From assembly GCA_037039685.1 (NCBI GenBank), contig JAWNGF010000004.1:3410001-3474000 (forward strand): DNA of 64,000 nucleotides. Reading direction: 5' to 3'. Positions 46,181-56,269 of this stretch are shown one piece after another. Numbering within the stretch: position 1 is the first letter of the stretch; every line of letters starts with the position of its first letter. The notes under the pieces are model-generated. The model searched no databases, was not told the origin of the DNA, and was given only the letters and a program-made list of their open reading frames with translations. Origin of the DNA: Ceratobasidium sp. AG-K (Eukaryota; Basidiomycota; Agaricomycetes; Cantharellales; Ceratobasidiaceae). The translations under genes and the position numbers were made by a program.

Positions 46181-47539
46181 TCAGTCATCTTCGTCTTCAC
46201 CCGTTGCATAATCCATCTCTTCACGCCTCACTATAGACCACCTCCTGACAGCGTTGATTTTACTCTCGTCCTCCGGGTCGCTGTCGTCCTGGTCCTCCAG
46301 GTAGTCAGACTGAGCATGTTCTTCCGGGTCAAAGCTGGCGGGTAACTCATCTACATCCTCCCAACTTCCTCGTGGGAATGCAGACAATAAAAATCTAAGG
46401 TCGATATAGCATATCATGAGATCGCAAATTTCGAGCTCGTCGAGTGAGGGAAAGGTTGGTTTAAAACGCAAGTTTCTAGTGCTGATCGTATAGTCAGGCC
46501 CCGGTGCTGCCAGTGGCAATATACTTTACAAGCTCCGTCGTTCTGGAGTTGAACCCGTTCGAGAGCGTAAGTTAATGGAGTATAGGGGCTCTGATCGCTT
46601 GTAGGATATATATCATCCAGTGTACGTGCACGGAGGTTCTAAGCGCGAGTGATCGTTCGTAGGTTCGCGGAAAACAAACGAGGGAGGTAATTGAATGCGT
46701 CGGAATCAAACGCCGCGCCCAGCTTGAGGCTCACAAGACCAGAGAACAACGGTGGATTGGTGGGTCGCGCGAGCACAAAGCTCCATGGTATTCCTACAGG
46801 CTCTGCGCTACGCATACTCGGGAATCTAGGGCCTGGAAGCTTGAACGACTCAAACGTCCCATACCGACGAATCAGATCGTCCAAACAATCTGGCTCCTCT
46901 TCTTGGTACTCGTCAGCTATCCCTGATTTCCATGCGCAGGAAAAGACCCGCAACGCGGGGGCGGATTCAGCGTTCAAAACAGGAATGACCTCAAAAGCCA
47001 CCCGGGGCGTTTTGATGTAGATCATAAGCGACCTCCAGCGATGAACGTGGGTACCGTTGGAAGTTATGAACTCGAACAAGGTAGGGAGGTAGTTGGCATG
47101 GGTATTCCAGTGTGTGGAATTTATTCCGGCCTTTCTCCAGTAGACTAGGCGTTGTTCGAGGACAACATCAACTATAACATTGGGACCGGCACGACGAAGA
47201 TATAGCACGGCCGGAGGGTTGAGTGGGGGATGATCGATGTGGATACAATCCCAAAGCAACGGGTTACCAATGGCTAGTCTTCGCTACCGGCTGCATACTT
47301 GCTGAATAAAGCACGTCAGCAGAATGTCATTGTCACACCGACTTGTTACACACGTTAATATGTATAGAGAAGGGAAAATTCCATCGTTCTGATGTTAGCG
47401 TCCACACACAATGGTCAATATCCCCAATAACGAATATACTCGACAGTTGTTCATGAGGAAGTCGGTTGATAGGAGCCCGCTCATTACTTACTTGATTCTT
47501 AGAAATAATAGTCCACTCTGTAGAGTCGCTAGTATCCAT
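46181..47539 (-). pseudogene. F-box-like/LRR-type protein, copy B, disrupted
   Basis: Starts like the intact copies (ATG 47539, MDTSDSTEWT, then INRLPHEQLSSIFVIGD; the following exon carries LLWDCIHIDHPPLNPPAVLY and WRSLMIYIKTPRVAFEVIPV). The frame reaches a TAG at 46639-46641 in SANLRTITRA, where copy C continues SANPGLEELYISSG. Downstream, homologous pieces lie in different frames: YIATGSTG matches YMATGRRP of copy C in one frame, and FKPTFPSLDELEI matches PMFPSLLFLDL in another. The last frame ends in an acidic tail (MDYATGEDEDD) at 46181. The 5' intron after HINVCNK is also degraded. Several independent disruptions support decay rather than sequencing error. Confidence 0.75.
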
Positions 47540-47623
47540 GACGCGGTCAAGCGCAGCAATGGGAGTATCATGTGTATGTAATGGGTGCTCATATGTGTCC
47601 CAGCTCTCATTCACCCGTCCATC

Positions 47624-47930
47624 ATGTGCCTCATTCGCCTATCTCTGCTCCACACTCTACCCAAACGCACCTATGCGACCACCCGGTCAAAAAGATAGCC
47701 GCCCGAGGCCGCTCTCCCAGACACACGCAATGATATTACCTAACGTGCGATCATCCCAACCACGCGCCCAACAGGGAGACAAGCCTAGCAGACACACATG
47801 GACTAGTCATGTTCCTCGCCCTGGAACGCACCATCCCAGACATTCGACCGCACATTGAGCGAGCGTGAAACTTGCACAGGCAGCAAGAGGAAGGCCTGAA
47901 ACCGACCAAGGCGGAACATAGGCTCATGCT
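47624..47930 (+). pseudogene. Degenerate copy of the mL40-like ribosomal protein gene
   Basis: Matches the first half of the intact gene at 50743 base by base, with many changes: ATG then CTCATTCGCCTATC at 47630, matching CTCATTCGCTTATC, and later GCCCTGGAACGCACCATCCC near 47820, matching GCCCTGGAGCGCGCTATCCC. Frames are broken by indels and stops, and similarity fades after about 47930. It stands divergently upstream of the copy B F-box start (47539), the same arrangement as the intact pair, so gene and promoter were copied together. Confidence 0.7.
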
Positions 47931-48097
47931 ACTTGGCGAGGCCTCGAGGACCGAAGCACTGTAGAATCGCATAGGCGCATGTAACCGGGTGCGTCTTTGG
48001 CAAGTATTGTGCATTGCAAAAAACATTGCGCCACACACTCTGCCTTATCTCAACCAACGCCTATATTACGAACAATGAGCTGATTGCTACACCAGAA

Positions 48098-49676
48098 TCA
48101 ATTCTCCCAATCATCCTCATCCTCTTCATCACTTGTAAAGAACTCCATATCAAGCTCAAGTTGAGGCGTATCCGTTATCCTCACGGGACCGGGCAAGCCG
48201 TTCACGATCTCCGAAGCGCCAAACGGTGAAAGCCCTACCGTTTCGACTGCGGAGAGGCCCGCCTCGAGCCGCCTACGCAACACGTCCCCCAACTTAGGGG
48301 GCACGAGATGCCGCAATCCCAAGAAGGATAAGTTGGGTAGAAGCCATGGCTCCTCACCCAAAATGTCCATGAAAGCGCTGGGCATGTTCAACTGGCAGAC
48401 TGAAGGAGACTCGGAGAGCAGAAGTTTAAGAGTTTGCGGTTCACGGGTTCCACGAGTCGGTGCAAATCGAAGGTCAAGAAAAAGGAGGGAGGGGAACATT
48501 GGTTTGGCGACTAAAGGCTCCGTGTTCGTGTCATTAATGGCTGGTCTTCTCCCGGTAGCCATATAGGTGAATATTTCTGGCATGTTAAACCTCTCCCCGT
48601 ACTCGCTATTCATTGAGAGAGTCAAGTGCTCCACGTTCGGCGCGTCGATCATTCCAAGAGTAAGCGATATCCAATGCGCCACTCCATCAGTGGAGAGCTC
48701 GAGTCGGCGGAGGAATGATAGAGGTATGCACGGATAGCTATCCAACGAATCATCACCCATACCTAATCCAGAGCTAATATAAAGCTCTTCAAGTCCTGGA
48801 TTCGCGGAAAACAAGCTAGGGAAGTGATTGAACCCCCCAACGCTGAACGCGGCGCCCAGCTTGAGACTCACTAGACCGGAGAAAAGTGGGGCACTGGGTG
48901 GTCGCTCTAGCACAAAACTCCATGGTATTTTTCTCAGCTCCGCGCTGCGTAGATTGGGAAAGCTTGGACCCGATAGCCTGAACGGCTCAAAGATCTCATG
49001 TAGATTAATTAGATCCACCATGCAATCTGGTTCTTCGTCGTAGTATGCATCAGCAGTGCCTACTTTCCACGCGCAAGAAAAGAATCGTAAGGCAGGAGCT
49101 GTTTTGGTGTTCAATATACGGATAATCTCGAAAGCCACCCGAGGCGTTTTGACGTGAATCATGAGTGACCTCCAGCGATGAATGTGGGCACCGTTGGAAG
49201 CCAGGAATTCAAATAGGTCAGGAAGGTAATAGACGTGATTGTCCCAGTGTGTGGGATTGATTCCAACCTTTCTCCAGTAGGATATGCGCAGCTCAAGGAC
49301 GACATCCAGTGGAATATCGAGACCAGCCCGACTGAGATATAACGCGGCTAGAGGATTGGGCGCGGGACGATCGATGTGAATATAGTCCCAGAGTAAAGGT
49401 GTGCCAAAGGCCAGCCTGCGCCAGCGGCTGCATACTTGCTAGATAAAAGCATCAATAATGTATCACATTTATGCAAACATAGATCCATACACCTATGCGC
49501 AGAGGGAACGGGGGCTCCCACTGCCCAAATTTCAGCCTCGTTTCACGATAGAGCTTATCCCCAATGATGAACACGCCTGATAATAGCTCATGAGGGAGTC
49601 TATTGATGAGATCCCGCTCATTCTTTGCCCGGTCTATGGCAACACTACCTCGCTCTGCGGAGTCGCCGATGTCCAT
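48098..49676 (-). CDS. F-box-like/LRR-type protein, copy C
   Basis: Intact paralogue in two exons, about 500 residues. ATG 49676 (MDIGDSAERGSVAIDRAKNE) leads to INRLPHELLSGVFIIGDKLY, the F-box-like helix. The intron donor follows FPLRIG, and the second exon opens QVCSRWRRLAFGTPLLW. It continues through SLMIHVKTPRVAFEIIRIL, irregular LRR-type segments (LRRLELSTDGVAHWI, VEHLTLSMN, LLFLDLRFAPT, LPNLSFLGLRHLVPP) and an acidic end (DMEFFTSDEEDEDDWEN, TGA 48098). Probably an SCF substrate adaptor, substrate unknown. Flanked by decayed relatives on both sides. A CACGTG E-box lies at 49706-49711, 30 bp upstream of the start codon. Confidence 0.75.
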
Positions 49677-49749
49677 GATGCAGTCAAGATCAGTGTGAAT
49701 AGAGTCACGTGCATGCGACTCGCACCGAAATTATATGCCTGACCTGCGT

Positions 49750-49815
49750 ATACCGCGCCACACTCTGCCTAAATGCGCCTATGTGACCACTAGAAAATGG
49801 AAATATGATCACCCC
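49750..49815 (+). repeat. Short remnant of the mL40-like gene 5' end
   Basis: GCGCCACACTCTGCCTAAATG and the following CGCCTATGTGACCAC match the 5' end of the degenerate copy at 47640-47680 (CCACACTCTACCCAAACGC, then ACCTATGCGACCAC). It sits divergent to copy C, so all three F-box units carry or carried an mL40-like partner. Confidence 0.6.
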
Positions 49816-49824
49816 AATAGGATC

Positions 49825-50235
49825 GCAGTGTGGGAGCCGTCTCTTTATTCAAAACGCGGATAATCTCGAAAGCCGCACGGGGTGTTTTGATAGTGACAAT
49901 GAGTGACTTCCATCGATGAACACGGAGGTCGTTGGAAGTCAGAAACTCGAGCAAAGGTGGTCGATGTGGGCGTCCAGTGTGTGGTATTTACATCGCTTTT
50001 CTTTAGTAGGCTAGGCGCAATTCAAGGGCAGCATCAAGTGGAACACTGGAACCGACCCGACTGAGATGTAGCGCGGCCAGAGGATTGGATGGTGGGCGTG
50101 TAATGTGAACATAGTCCCAAAGTAAAGGAGTGCTAGCGACCAGCTTTCTCAAATAGCGACAAACTTGCTAGATTTGGAGTGTGAGGAAAATCGGACTATT
50201 ACGATGACACACATACGTACACCAATGCGCTGCGG
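49825..50235 (-). pseudogene. F-box-like gene fragment, copy D1
   Basis: Minus-strand sequence matching the middle and 5' part of copy C: the SHxRPPSNPLAALHLSRVG region near 50060-50100, a WRSL-like stretch near 49910, and a PFPQRIG exon end near 50235. Internal stops and frame changes occur throughout and the C-terminal half is missing. No functional product is expected. Confidence 0.6.
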
Positions 50236-50239
50236 AAAT

Positions 50240-50644
50240 GGGTAGTTCCTGTGCATGATTCAAGCTCAATGTTGAGCGGAATTTTGGGACCGGCGCCACT
50301 GAGATATAATGCGGCCAGAGGGTTGAGTGGGGGGACGATTGATGTGGATATAAGTCCAAAGCAAAGGGGTATTGATGGCTAGCCCTTGCCAATAGTTACA
50401 AACTTGCTAGATATAGAGGTTAGAAAAATAAGGCTATTGTATTTGCGTGTATACATACGCTAATGAGCAGAGGAAACGGGCTTGGCTCCAGATCCAATTT
50501 CAGCCTGGTCGCGTTCTGAGTTACCTCCCCGATAATAAAAATAATCGATATAAGTTCTTCAGGGAGCTGGTTGATAGGAGCTCGCTTCTTTTTGGCCCGT
50601 GTCAGCTCAAGGTGAGCTTGCTTCGTGGAGTCGCCAGTGTCCAT
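50240..50644 (-). pseudogene. F-box-like gene fragment, copy D2, with intact 5' exon
   Basis: ATG 50644 starts MDTGDSTKQAHLELTRAKKK, then INQLPEELISIIFIIGE, a well-kept first exon of the family. The following exon (about 50240-50410) keeps the VCNYWQGLAINTPLLW part but collapses soon afterwards into a frame-shifted stretch and then runs into copy D1. The promoter shared with the intact mL40-like gene may have preserved this exon (inference). Confidence 0.6.
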
Positions 50645-50742
50645 GGCACGGTCAATCGCGACGTGAAGAATATCACGTGCACATGTCAAGCGCTCAATTC
50701 GGCTTTCCTGTAAATTAAAGGCTCTAATCTACCAACCATATC
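50645..50742. promoter_or_regulatory. 98-bp bidirectional promoter with E-box
   Basis: Only 98 bp separate the divergent ATGs of F-box fragment D2 (50644) and the mL40-like gene (50743). A CACGTG E-box lies at 50674-50679. The related spacer at copy C also has CACGTG; at copy B the equivalent site has decayed to CATGTG. The sharing of this spacer in three units indicates co-duplication. Confidence 0.5.
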
Positions 50743-51312
50743 ATGCGCCTCATTCGCTTATCCCTCCTTCCTCGCGCTCTACCCAAGCGCAGCTATGCAA
50801 GCGCCCCATCAGGAAAGGGTGGTCGTCCCGAAGCCGCTCCCCCTGACCCACGCAACGACATTATCCGACGCGCACTCTATCCCGACCGCACGCCCAACGT
50901 CCAGGGCGACAAGTCCACTCCAACGGGCGTACACAGACCAGATGTAGCCCTCGCCCTGGAGCGCGCTATCCCATCTGCCGAAGTGCACGAAACAATTGAG
51001 CGGGCATGGAAGTTGAACAAGCGGGAAGAGAGGGAGCGTAAAGTGGCCGAGTTGGAGCGCAAGTATGCGTCCATGGTGAGGGCTGTGGAGGCGTTGAAGG
51101 AGCTTGATCCGGTCAGTTATGCCGAAGCAACGAGGGGCGTGGATTCGAGACGGCTGGGAGAGGCGGAGCGAGAGCGGATGAAGGAGATGAAGCGAGGCGC
51201 AAGGAGAAAGGCCGAGAGTCGGGTCGAGGGGCTGTTTCCGCGTGAGATGCGGATTCCAACGGATACGCCCAGCCGGGACGGATGGAATCATGGGTGGACT
51301 GCGCCGTCATGA
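50743..51312 (+). CDS. Mitochondrial large-subunit ribosomal protein mL40-like (MRPL28 family)
   Basis: Single exon, 189 residues. The N terminus MRLIRLSLLPRALPKRSYAS is Arg/Leu-rich without acids, a classic mitochondrial presequence. After it come PDPRNDIIRRALYPDRTP and an Arg/Lys/Glu-rich helical part (IERAWKLNKREERERKVAEL, ERKYASMVRAVEALKELD), then a short Pro/Asp-rich end. The RRALYP element and the ERAWxLxxxxxREAELERKYA-like helix recall fungal mL40/MRPL28, but I recognise the family by pattern only. A different mitochondrial ribosome-associated protein is possible. It is the only intact copy of a gene duplicated twice in the preceding 3 kb. Confidence 0.6.
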   Translation: MRLIRLSLLPRALPKRSYASAPSGKGGRPEAAPPDPRNDIIRRALYPDRTPNVQGDKSTPTGVHRPDVALALERAIPSAEVHETIERAWKLNKREERERKVAELERKYASMVRAVEALKELDPVSYAEATRGVDSRRLGEAERERMKEMKRGARRKAESRVEGLFPREMRIPTDTPSRDGWNHGWTAPS

Positions 51313-51725
51313 GTGAGTTGCTGATATGCCATCCCTGTATGCATCTCACCGACCTGCAGCACGAAAACTTTTGCGAGATGTAGCCGTATTACTCAATGAG
51401 ACCAAAAACACATCGTATAAATTCATCGCAAAACAATTCGTTAGCTACACCGGAAAGAGAGCCAACCCCACGCCGGGGCCTCTAAACCTAGACTACACAG
51501 AAAAAAAGGAGGATCATAAGAACGAAGAAAAGAGAGACTTCGCAAGTTATACATGATAATCAAACTAGGGTCTTGCATACAAAGAACAAAAACAGAGAGG
51601 AAGAATCGGGAGAGAGACGGAGGGAGAGAGAGACGGGAATGAGCGTAGGATAGACAAACAGGACGGGACAAGTATTTCCCCTGACTAAAAGGATGGATGC
51701 GCCAAACAAAGAAAAAAACTTAAAA
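51313..51725. other. Convergent 3' intergenic region
   Basis: 413 bp between the mL40-like stop and the stop of the next minus-strand gene. Purine-rich tract at 51585-51645; no supported gene. Confidence 0.35.
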
Positions 51726-53285
51726 CTAAATGTGGATCTTCTCCCCCTTGGCCTTGAGCCTTCGCAACTTCATCAACAAGTCTTGCGTCTCGATTGCGCT
51801 CAAGCTCCCTTGCTCCTTGTCCTCCCGTACGTCGTTCTCGAGAACGTCCAAGACGGCGCCAAACAAGTCCCGGTAGCTGACACCGAAAAAGTCGCTGAGC
51901 TTGGCCGCACGCTTTCGGCGTACCTCGAACTGGTTCCGGGCTTCCTCCTCGTCTTCGTCGTCGTCCGGGCCCGTCGGGTTGCTGATAATGTCGTACAGAC
52001 CTTCAAGAGAGTCGCGGTCCGCGTTGTCGACAAAGTACGCGAGCGAGTTGAAAGAGGCGCGATAGCTCCGATAATGCGCTCCGCGATCGGAATCGTCTTC
52101 GAGAGCCTCTTCAGCGTCATTCTTGGCAGCATCGCCCTGGGGTTGGTACAACCTCTGCGGCGGGTTCTCACCAAACATCTAAAATCTATCAGCACCAGGC
52201 CCCCAAAACCAGCATCCAACTCACCTTTTCCATCTTGGCCTTGCGCCTGACAGCCCTCGCTTTTTCCTCGACGCTCATCACGCTCAAATCGCCCATCGTC
52301 TCATCAAGAAGCGCATAATCCCCATCACTCGCCCGACGCTTCTTGCGCCCAGGGATCAACCCACTTCCGCTCGCGCCCTCGTCTTCTGATCGCACTTCGG
52401 GCAGGCCTTGTTCATAGTCCCACTTGTCGTCAAGCCCGAGGACGAGATGCGCTGGGACGCGTGAACCAAGATAGCGGTGCAGTTTGGCAACCTTGGCTCG
52501 TTTGGCCCGTCGCGCGAGTGTAGTTTCGTCCTCGGCCGCATCTCTTCATGCTCGGGCTCGCCCTCGAGTGGCTGGGCAGCGGCTAGGGGAGAGGAAGCGC
52601 TGGGCGAAATCAAACCTAATCCAAAGTCGTCCGTCGTAGCCGAGATCGGGAATGCAGGAGAGGTCAAGCCAGGCGAGAGGGACAGCAACGGTCGGGAAGA
52701 TAGCGATGCTGTGGAGCGGTGGTACCCTCTTTTGACTTCTTCCGACGCGCCAGGCACGACCAAAGACGGGACTGAATCTTCGCTCCTTGCCGCACGCGGG
52801 ATCTTGTAAAACGTGCTCGCCTCGCCCGAGGACGGGATATCGCCCAGGAGCTGCTGAATCTTGCGCGTTTTCTTGATCATCTCGGCGCGTTCGGCGGCGG
52901 TGCGGATATTGGTCGTCGATGGGCGGTCGTTGAGTATGGGTGCGAGCCCAGAAGAAGGATCAGAGCTCGAATGCTTGCGGCGGTGGGTGGGCTGAGGGAA
53001 CGTGGGAATGGGCGGGGGCGAGGGGGATTCGTCCTCCGAGTCAAGGTCGCGCGCGCGTCCGCCTGGACTGGGGGTACGCCCAATGAATTCGCCCACACGC
53101 GCCATGAGCCGACCGCTGTTGGCCGACGAGGACCGCTGAACATCTTCCGACCGCCGGCGCTCGGTCGAGGTCGACTTTTTGCTCAACTTGCGGCCGAGGT
53201 TGCCCATCGAAAAGGCGCTCGGAGGCCCAGCCGACGGCAAAAACGACTGTTGGGCGGGCTCGACTGGGGCGTCTTCTGAAGACAT
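51726..53285 (-). CDS. Conserved fungal disordered protein, function unknown, with apparent frameshift
   Basis: From ATG 53285 (MSSEDAPVEPAQQSFLPSAG) a Ser/Pro-rich N terminus leads to AERAEMIKKTRKIQQLLGDI, a conserved-looking helix, and more low-complexity sequence. At about 52540 the frame must move by one base: the upstream frame ends around EPEHEEM and the obviously coding LARRAKRAKVAKLHRYLGSR, VPAHLVLGLDDKWDYEQ lies one base off, with no intron signal. The last exons give RRKAKMEK spliced to MFGENPPQRLYQPQGDA, DFFGVSYRDLF and LLMKLRRLKAKGEKIHI (TAG 51726). The paired helical blocks look like a conserved family, but I cannot name it. Length about 480 residues. Confidence 0.6.
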
Positions 53286-53329
53286 TGTGGATATGGAAAG
53301 GTGGGGAACGTGGACGTGCCGATTTATCA

Positions 53330-55399
53330 ATGCGTGCGAGGCTCCCAGTCCGAGGATCCGATCGACCTAGATTGATATACGTTATGTCAGCATCCCACGA
53401 AAACGATATCACATTCGGGGAATTGGTTTCAGGCAACGTTTCATCGGTTTCCGGACTCCGGATGATTTCCAACGGCTGTTTGACCGACCCCTCAATTCCA
53501 GCCAGTTCAGACAGGGCAAAGCCAAGGCCTTCGCAGCTCCTATCCATCTCAAATGGCCACTCCACTTCCAATTGTAAAAACGAAAAACGAATCTCACCTT
53601 ATTCAATGATGCAACTGGAACTCGCGGAAGATTCAGTGACTTGGCGCGGCCGCGAACAAATACACTACTCTTCTTCGACTCTTCCTCGGTGACTACGCTT
53701 TCGGTGTCGTCGTCGCTGGGCGAGGTGGTGTCGATGTCGATCCCGAACACGCTGGACCTGGGGGATATAGGCAGGTACTCTTGCTCGCACTCGTGGCTGG
53801 GACGGTGTAGACCAATGGGGATACTTTCTGCCTCGGTTGCACAACGTGCACTAGATCCGCTCACGTTCGAGGCAAATGAAACGCCCGATGTGCGGTGCTT
53901 TGCGTACGGTTTGAGAAAGGAAAATTCCCCAAATGGGTTCGACAGGGTGGATAGCGCCGAGGTACGGTACGTTCGGTAGGCAGAGTCACGCCTATCCTTG
54001 CTTTGCCGGGGCGAACTCGGATCCTCCTGGAAGGTACCCGAATCGATGCTAGTCGCCCTGCACGAGGGCAGAAACGTGGACCGTTGGGGCGAGATGGGCT
54101 CTGAGCAGGTGAAAAACACAGTCGAATGGGGAGACTGGGGAAACGCAGGCGTAGCGGCCGACGCGGGGACAGCTGGAGATAGGGGCAGCGAGTGAAGACT
54201 TGCACTCGAGTGACGGCTCTTCACCTCAGTTGAGTCTCGGGACGAAGGCGGTGGGGGAATAGCCAATGAAGGCGGACCGCGGCGCGGGGTAGAGCGACTT
54301 GGCCTATGGGGCGCGGGAGGGGCAAGTGCAGGGGCCAATTCAGATTTTTGTATTCGTGTCAAATCTGAATTGTCGGGTGGCAACGGCGTGCAAGGCAGGC
54401 TCTGAGATTGCGAGGGCCGAATTAGCGCCTTGTTCCTTGGGCGAGGGGGAGGCGGAAGCGAGTCTGGAGAAACATAAATCATTTGGTAATCGAACGATGA
54501 ATTGGGCGCAACTTACGTTTTGTTGTGGGAATGCTGGCGCTGCGAACGCTGCGGGTCGCCGACAAAGAACTTGCGTGGGACGAGTGAGATTCCGCGTCGT
54601 CTTCGTTGATATGTTCGAGGAGGTTTGGAATAATGCGCTGGCGGAAGGCAGGGCTCAGTGGAGAAGCGGGAGCCGGTACAAATGATCGAGGGGATATTCT
54701 AGGGGTGCTCAGGCCATAATTAATCGCCTCAGCCTCGGTCAGCCCCAACGGCGGAGGCAACGAATGAATCTGGTCGGGCGGGGGAGAGAGCAACTGCCGC
54801 TTTCCAATCACCTCGTCGATGGAATGAGCCCGGGCACGCGCAGTATGGATCCGGTGAGCGCGAACAATTTGGACACCGCTGTCGTCGCTGGTAGACGTGT
54901 ACCTCGATGACGAGGGGGAAGAAGGCATGCAGGCATCCGCCAATCCACAGCTTGACACTGGCACCTGTCCGCCCTGTTCAACCACCCGAAATCCAAATCC
55001 TGAATCGACGCCCCCGTCGTCGCTCTCCGAGTCGCTTCTTGCCTCTGAGACTCCAATTGGACCAGGATGCACGAACCGCCTGCGGCCGGGTGTTGTTGGC
55101 GTCGGCAGACCAGAGTGGTCGACCATGGTCGGGTGGACGTCGGGCTTGCTGAAACACAGCGTCGCACGTGCTCCGAGAGCCTGATGAGTCAGCCCCGGTG
55201 TTGGTATAGTCTCTCTCTCATCTATGGTTGCAAGGGCCGACCCCGACGCAAGTACGCTCAAGCTGGCCTTGGACGCTCTCAGAGAACCTAGAATCTCAAA
55301 TTAGCCGGAATGGAACAAAGAAGCAAACTAGCACTCACCATTTGACGCCCGACGCAGCCAGCCGGACGATGGTGAGGTAGTACACACTCCGGCCGACAT
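53330..55399 (-). CDS. Ser/Pro-rich disordered protein, function unknown
   Basis: Starts at ATG 55399 with MSAGVCTTSPSSGWLRRASN, spliced (GTGAGT...CTAG) to GSLRASKASLSVLASGSALA. The long second exon contains many Ser/Pro phosphorylation-like stretches (YTSTSDDSGVQIVRAHRIHT, AHSIDEVIGKRQLLSPPPDQ, NLLEHINEDDAESHSSHA). A further exon begins SLPPPPRPRNKALIRPSQSQ and includes DTTSPSDDDTESVVTEEESK, then FVRGRAKSLNLPRVPVASLN. The 3' end is uncertain: a last exon with ELAGIEGSVKQPLEIIRSPE may extend to about 53330, close to the start of the neighbouring gene. No domain recognised; a signalling or morphogenesis regulator is only a guess from composition. Confidence 0.5.
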
Positions 55400-56269
55400 C
55401 CGCGGCCCATACGAGGGAAGGGATTGTAACTCGGGAGTTGATGCAGCACAGCGCGAGTGGTGGACGAAAAGTCTAACCGCCGGAACCAGCAGCTACTATA
55501 TAACTCTCGGATGTGTCAATATCCCTCGTGGCCTATGACATACGCCAAAGGGCCCGATCAACTGGATCAACTTTGGGCGCCGAGCTCAGTCTAATTCAGA
55601 CAAAGGACAGCAGCGCCACATCCACAGGGGTCGCACTTCGCAGCCCTAGACGCCTTTGCACTCAGTCCGACTATTGGCACGGCCTTTTGCTAACCCGGCT
55701 ACGGCGACATGATGCACGTTGGCCACCAACAACGTGTGTGCAGGCTCGGATATCCTTCACATAAACCCCGTGAAACCGATGTTTCTCCAGCCCAAGCGAA
55801 AAACTCGAAGAGGGTTGGGGGTGCTCACCCCGGTCAGACGGTCCGACTGCGGATACCGTCCAGACCATGGATGAATCAATGATGCGGGGCAGACAGACGG
55901 AACGTGGTCACCGGGAGGCATAGCCACTAGCCACCTCGTCTACCAAACAAGACCGAATCCACATCAGGTATCTCTCTCAAAAGGCTCACACGCGCTCCAC
56001 TGTGTTTCAGACACCTTTGTCGCTTCCCCTATTCCCTCGACGGTAATCTCTTGCTCTTAACTCCCACGTTCTGTCGCCCATTTCGGATGGAGTGATCAAA
56101 GGTAGCCTCCTTCGCAATAATCGACTGTCTGATTGTGCTCGTACAATGAAAATCACCTGGGTGCCTTGCAAAACATTGCTAGTCCCCAGATCGCATACAA
56201 AGCGGTACCGAGCCTTGACAACCTAAACTAGATCTTCCTAATCCGGTAGAAGAAGTACAATTATGACAA
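55400..56269. other. Intergenic region
   Basis: 870 bp between the disordered-protein start and the NTE1 stop. Only short frames. It includes the promoter of the minus-strand gene starting at 55399. Confidence 0.35.

Larger units (their letters stand above)
46181..51312. repeat. Tandem duplication array of F-box plus mL40-like units
   Basis: At least three repeats of the same divergent pair: F-box-like gene on minus, mL40-like gene on plus. Units are B with the pseudo-mL40 (46181-47930), C with a 5' remnant (48098-49815), and D1/D2 with the intact mL40-like gene (49825-51312). Sequence identity is high enough to align by eye in the 5' exons, the shared promoters and the mL40-like 5' half. 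Copy A (44132-45731) shares protein layout but no mL40-like partner was seen. Confidence 0.65.
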
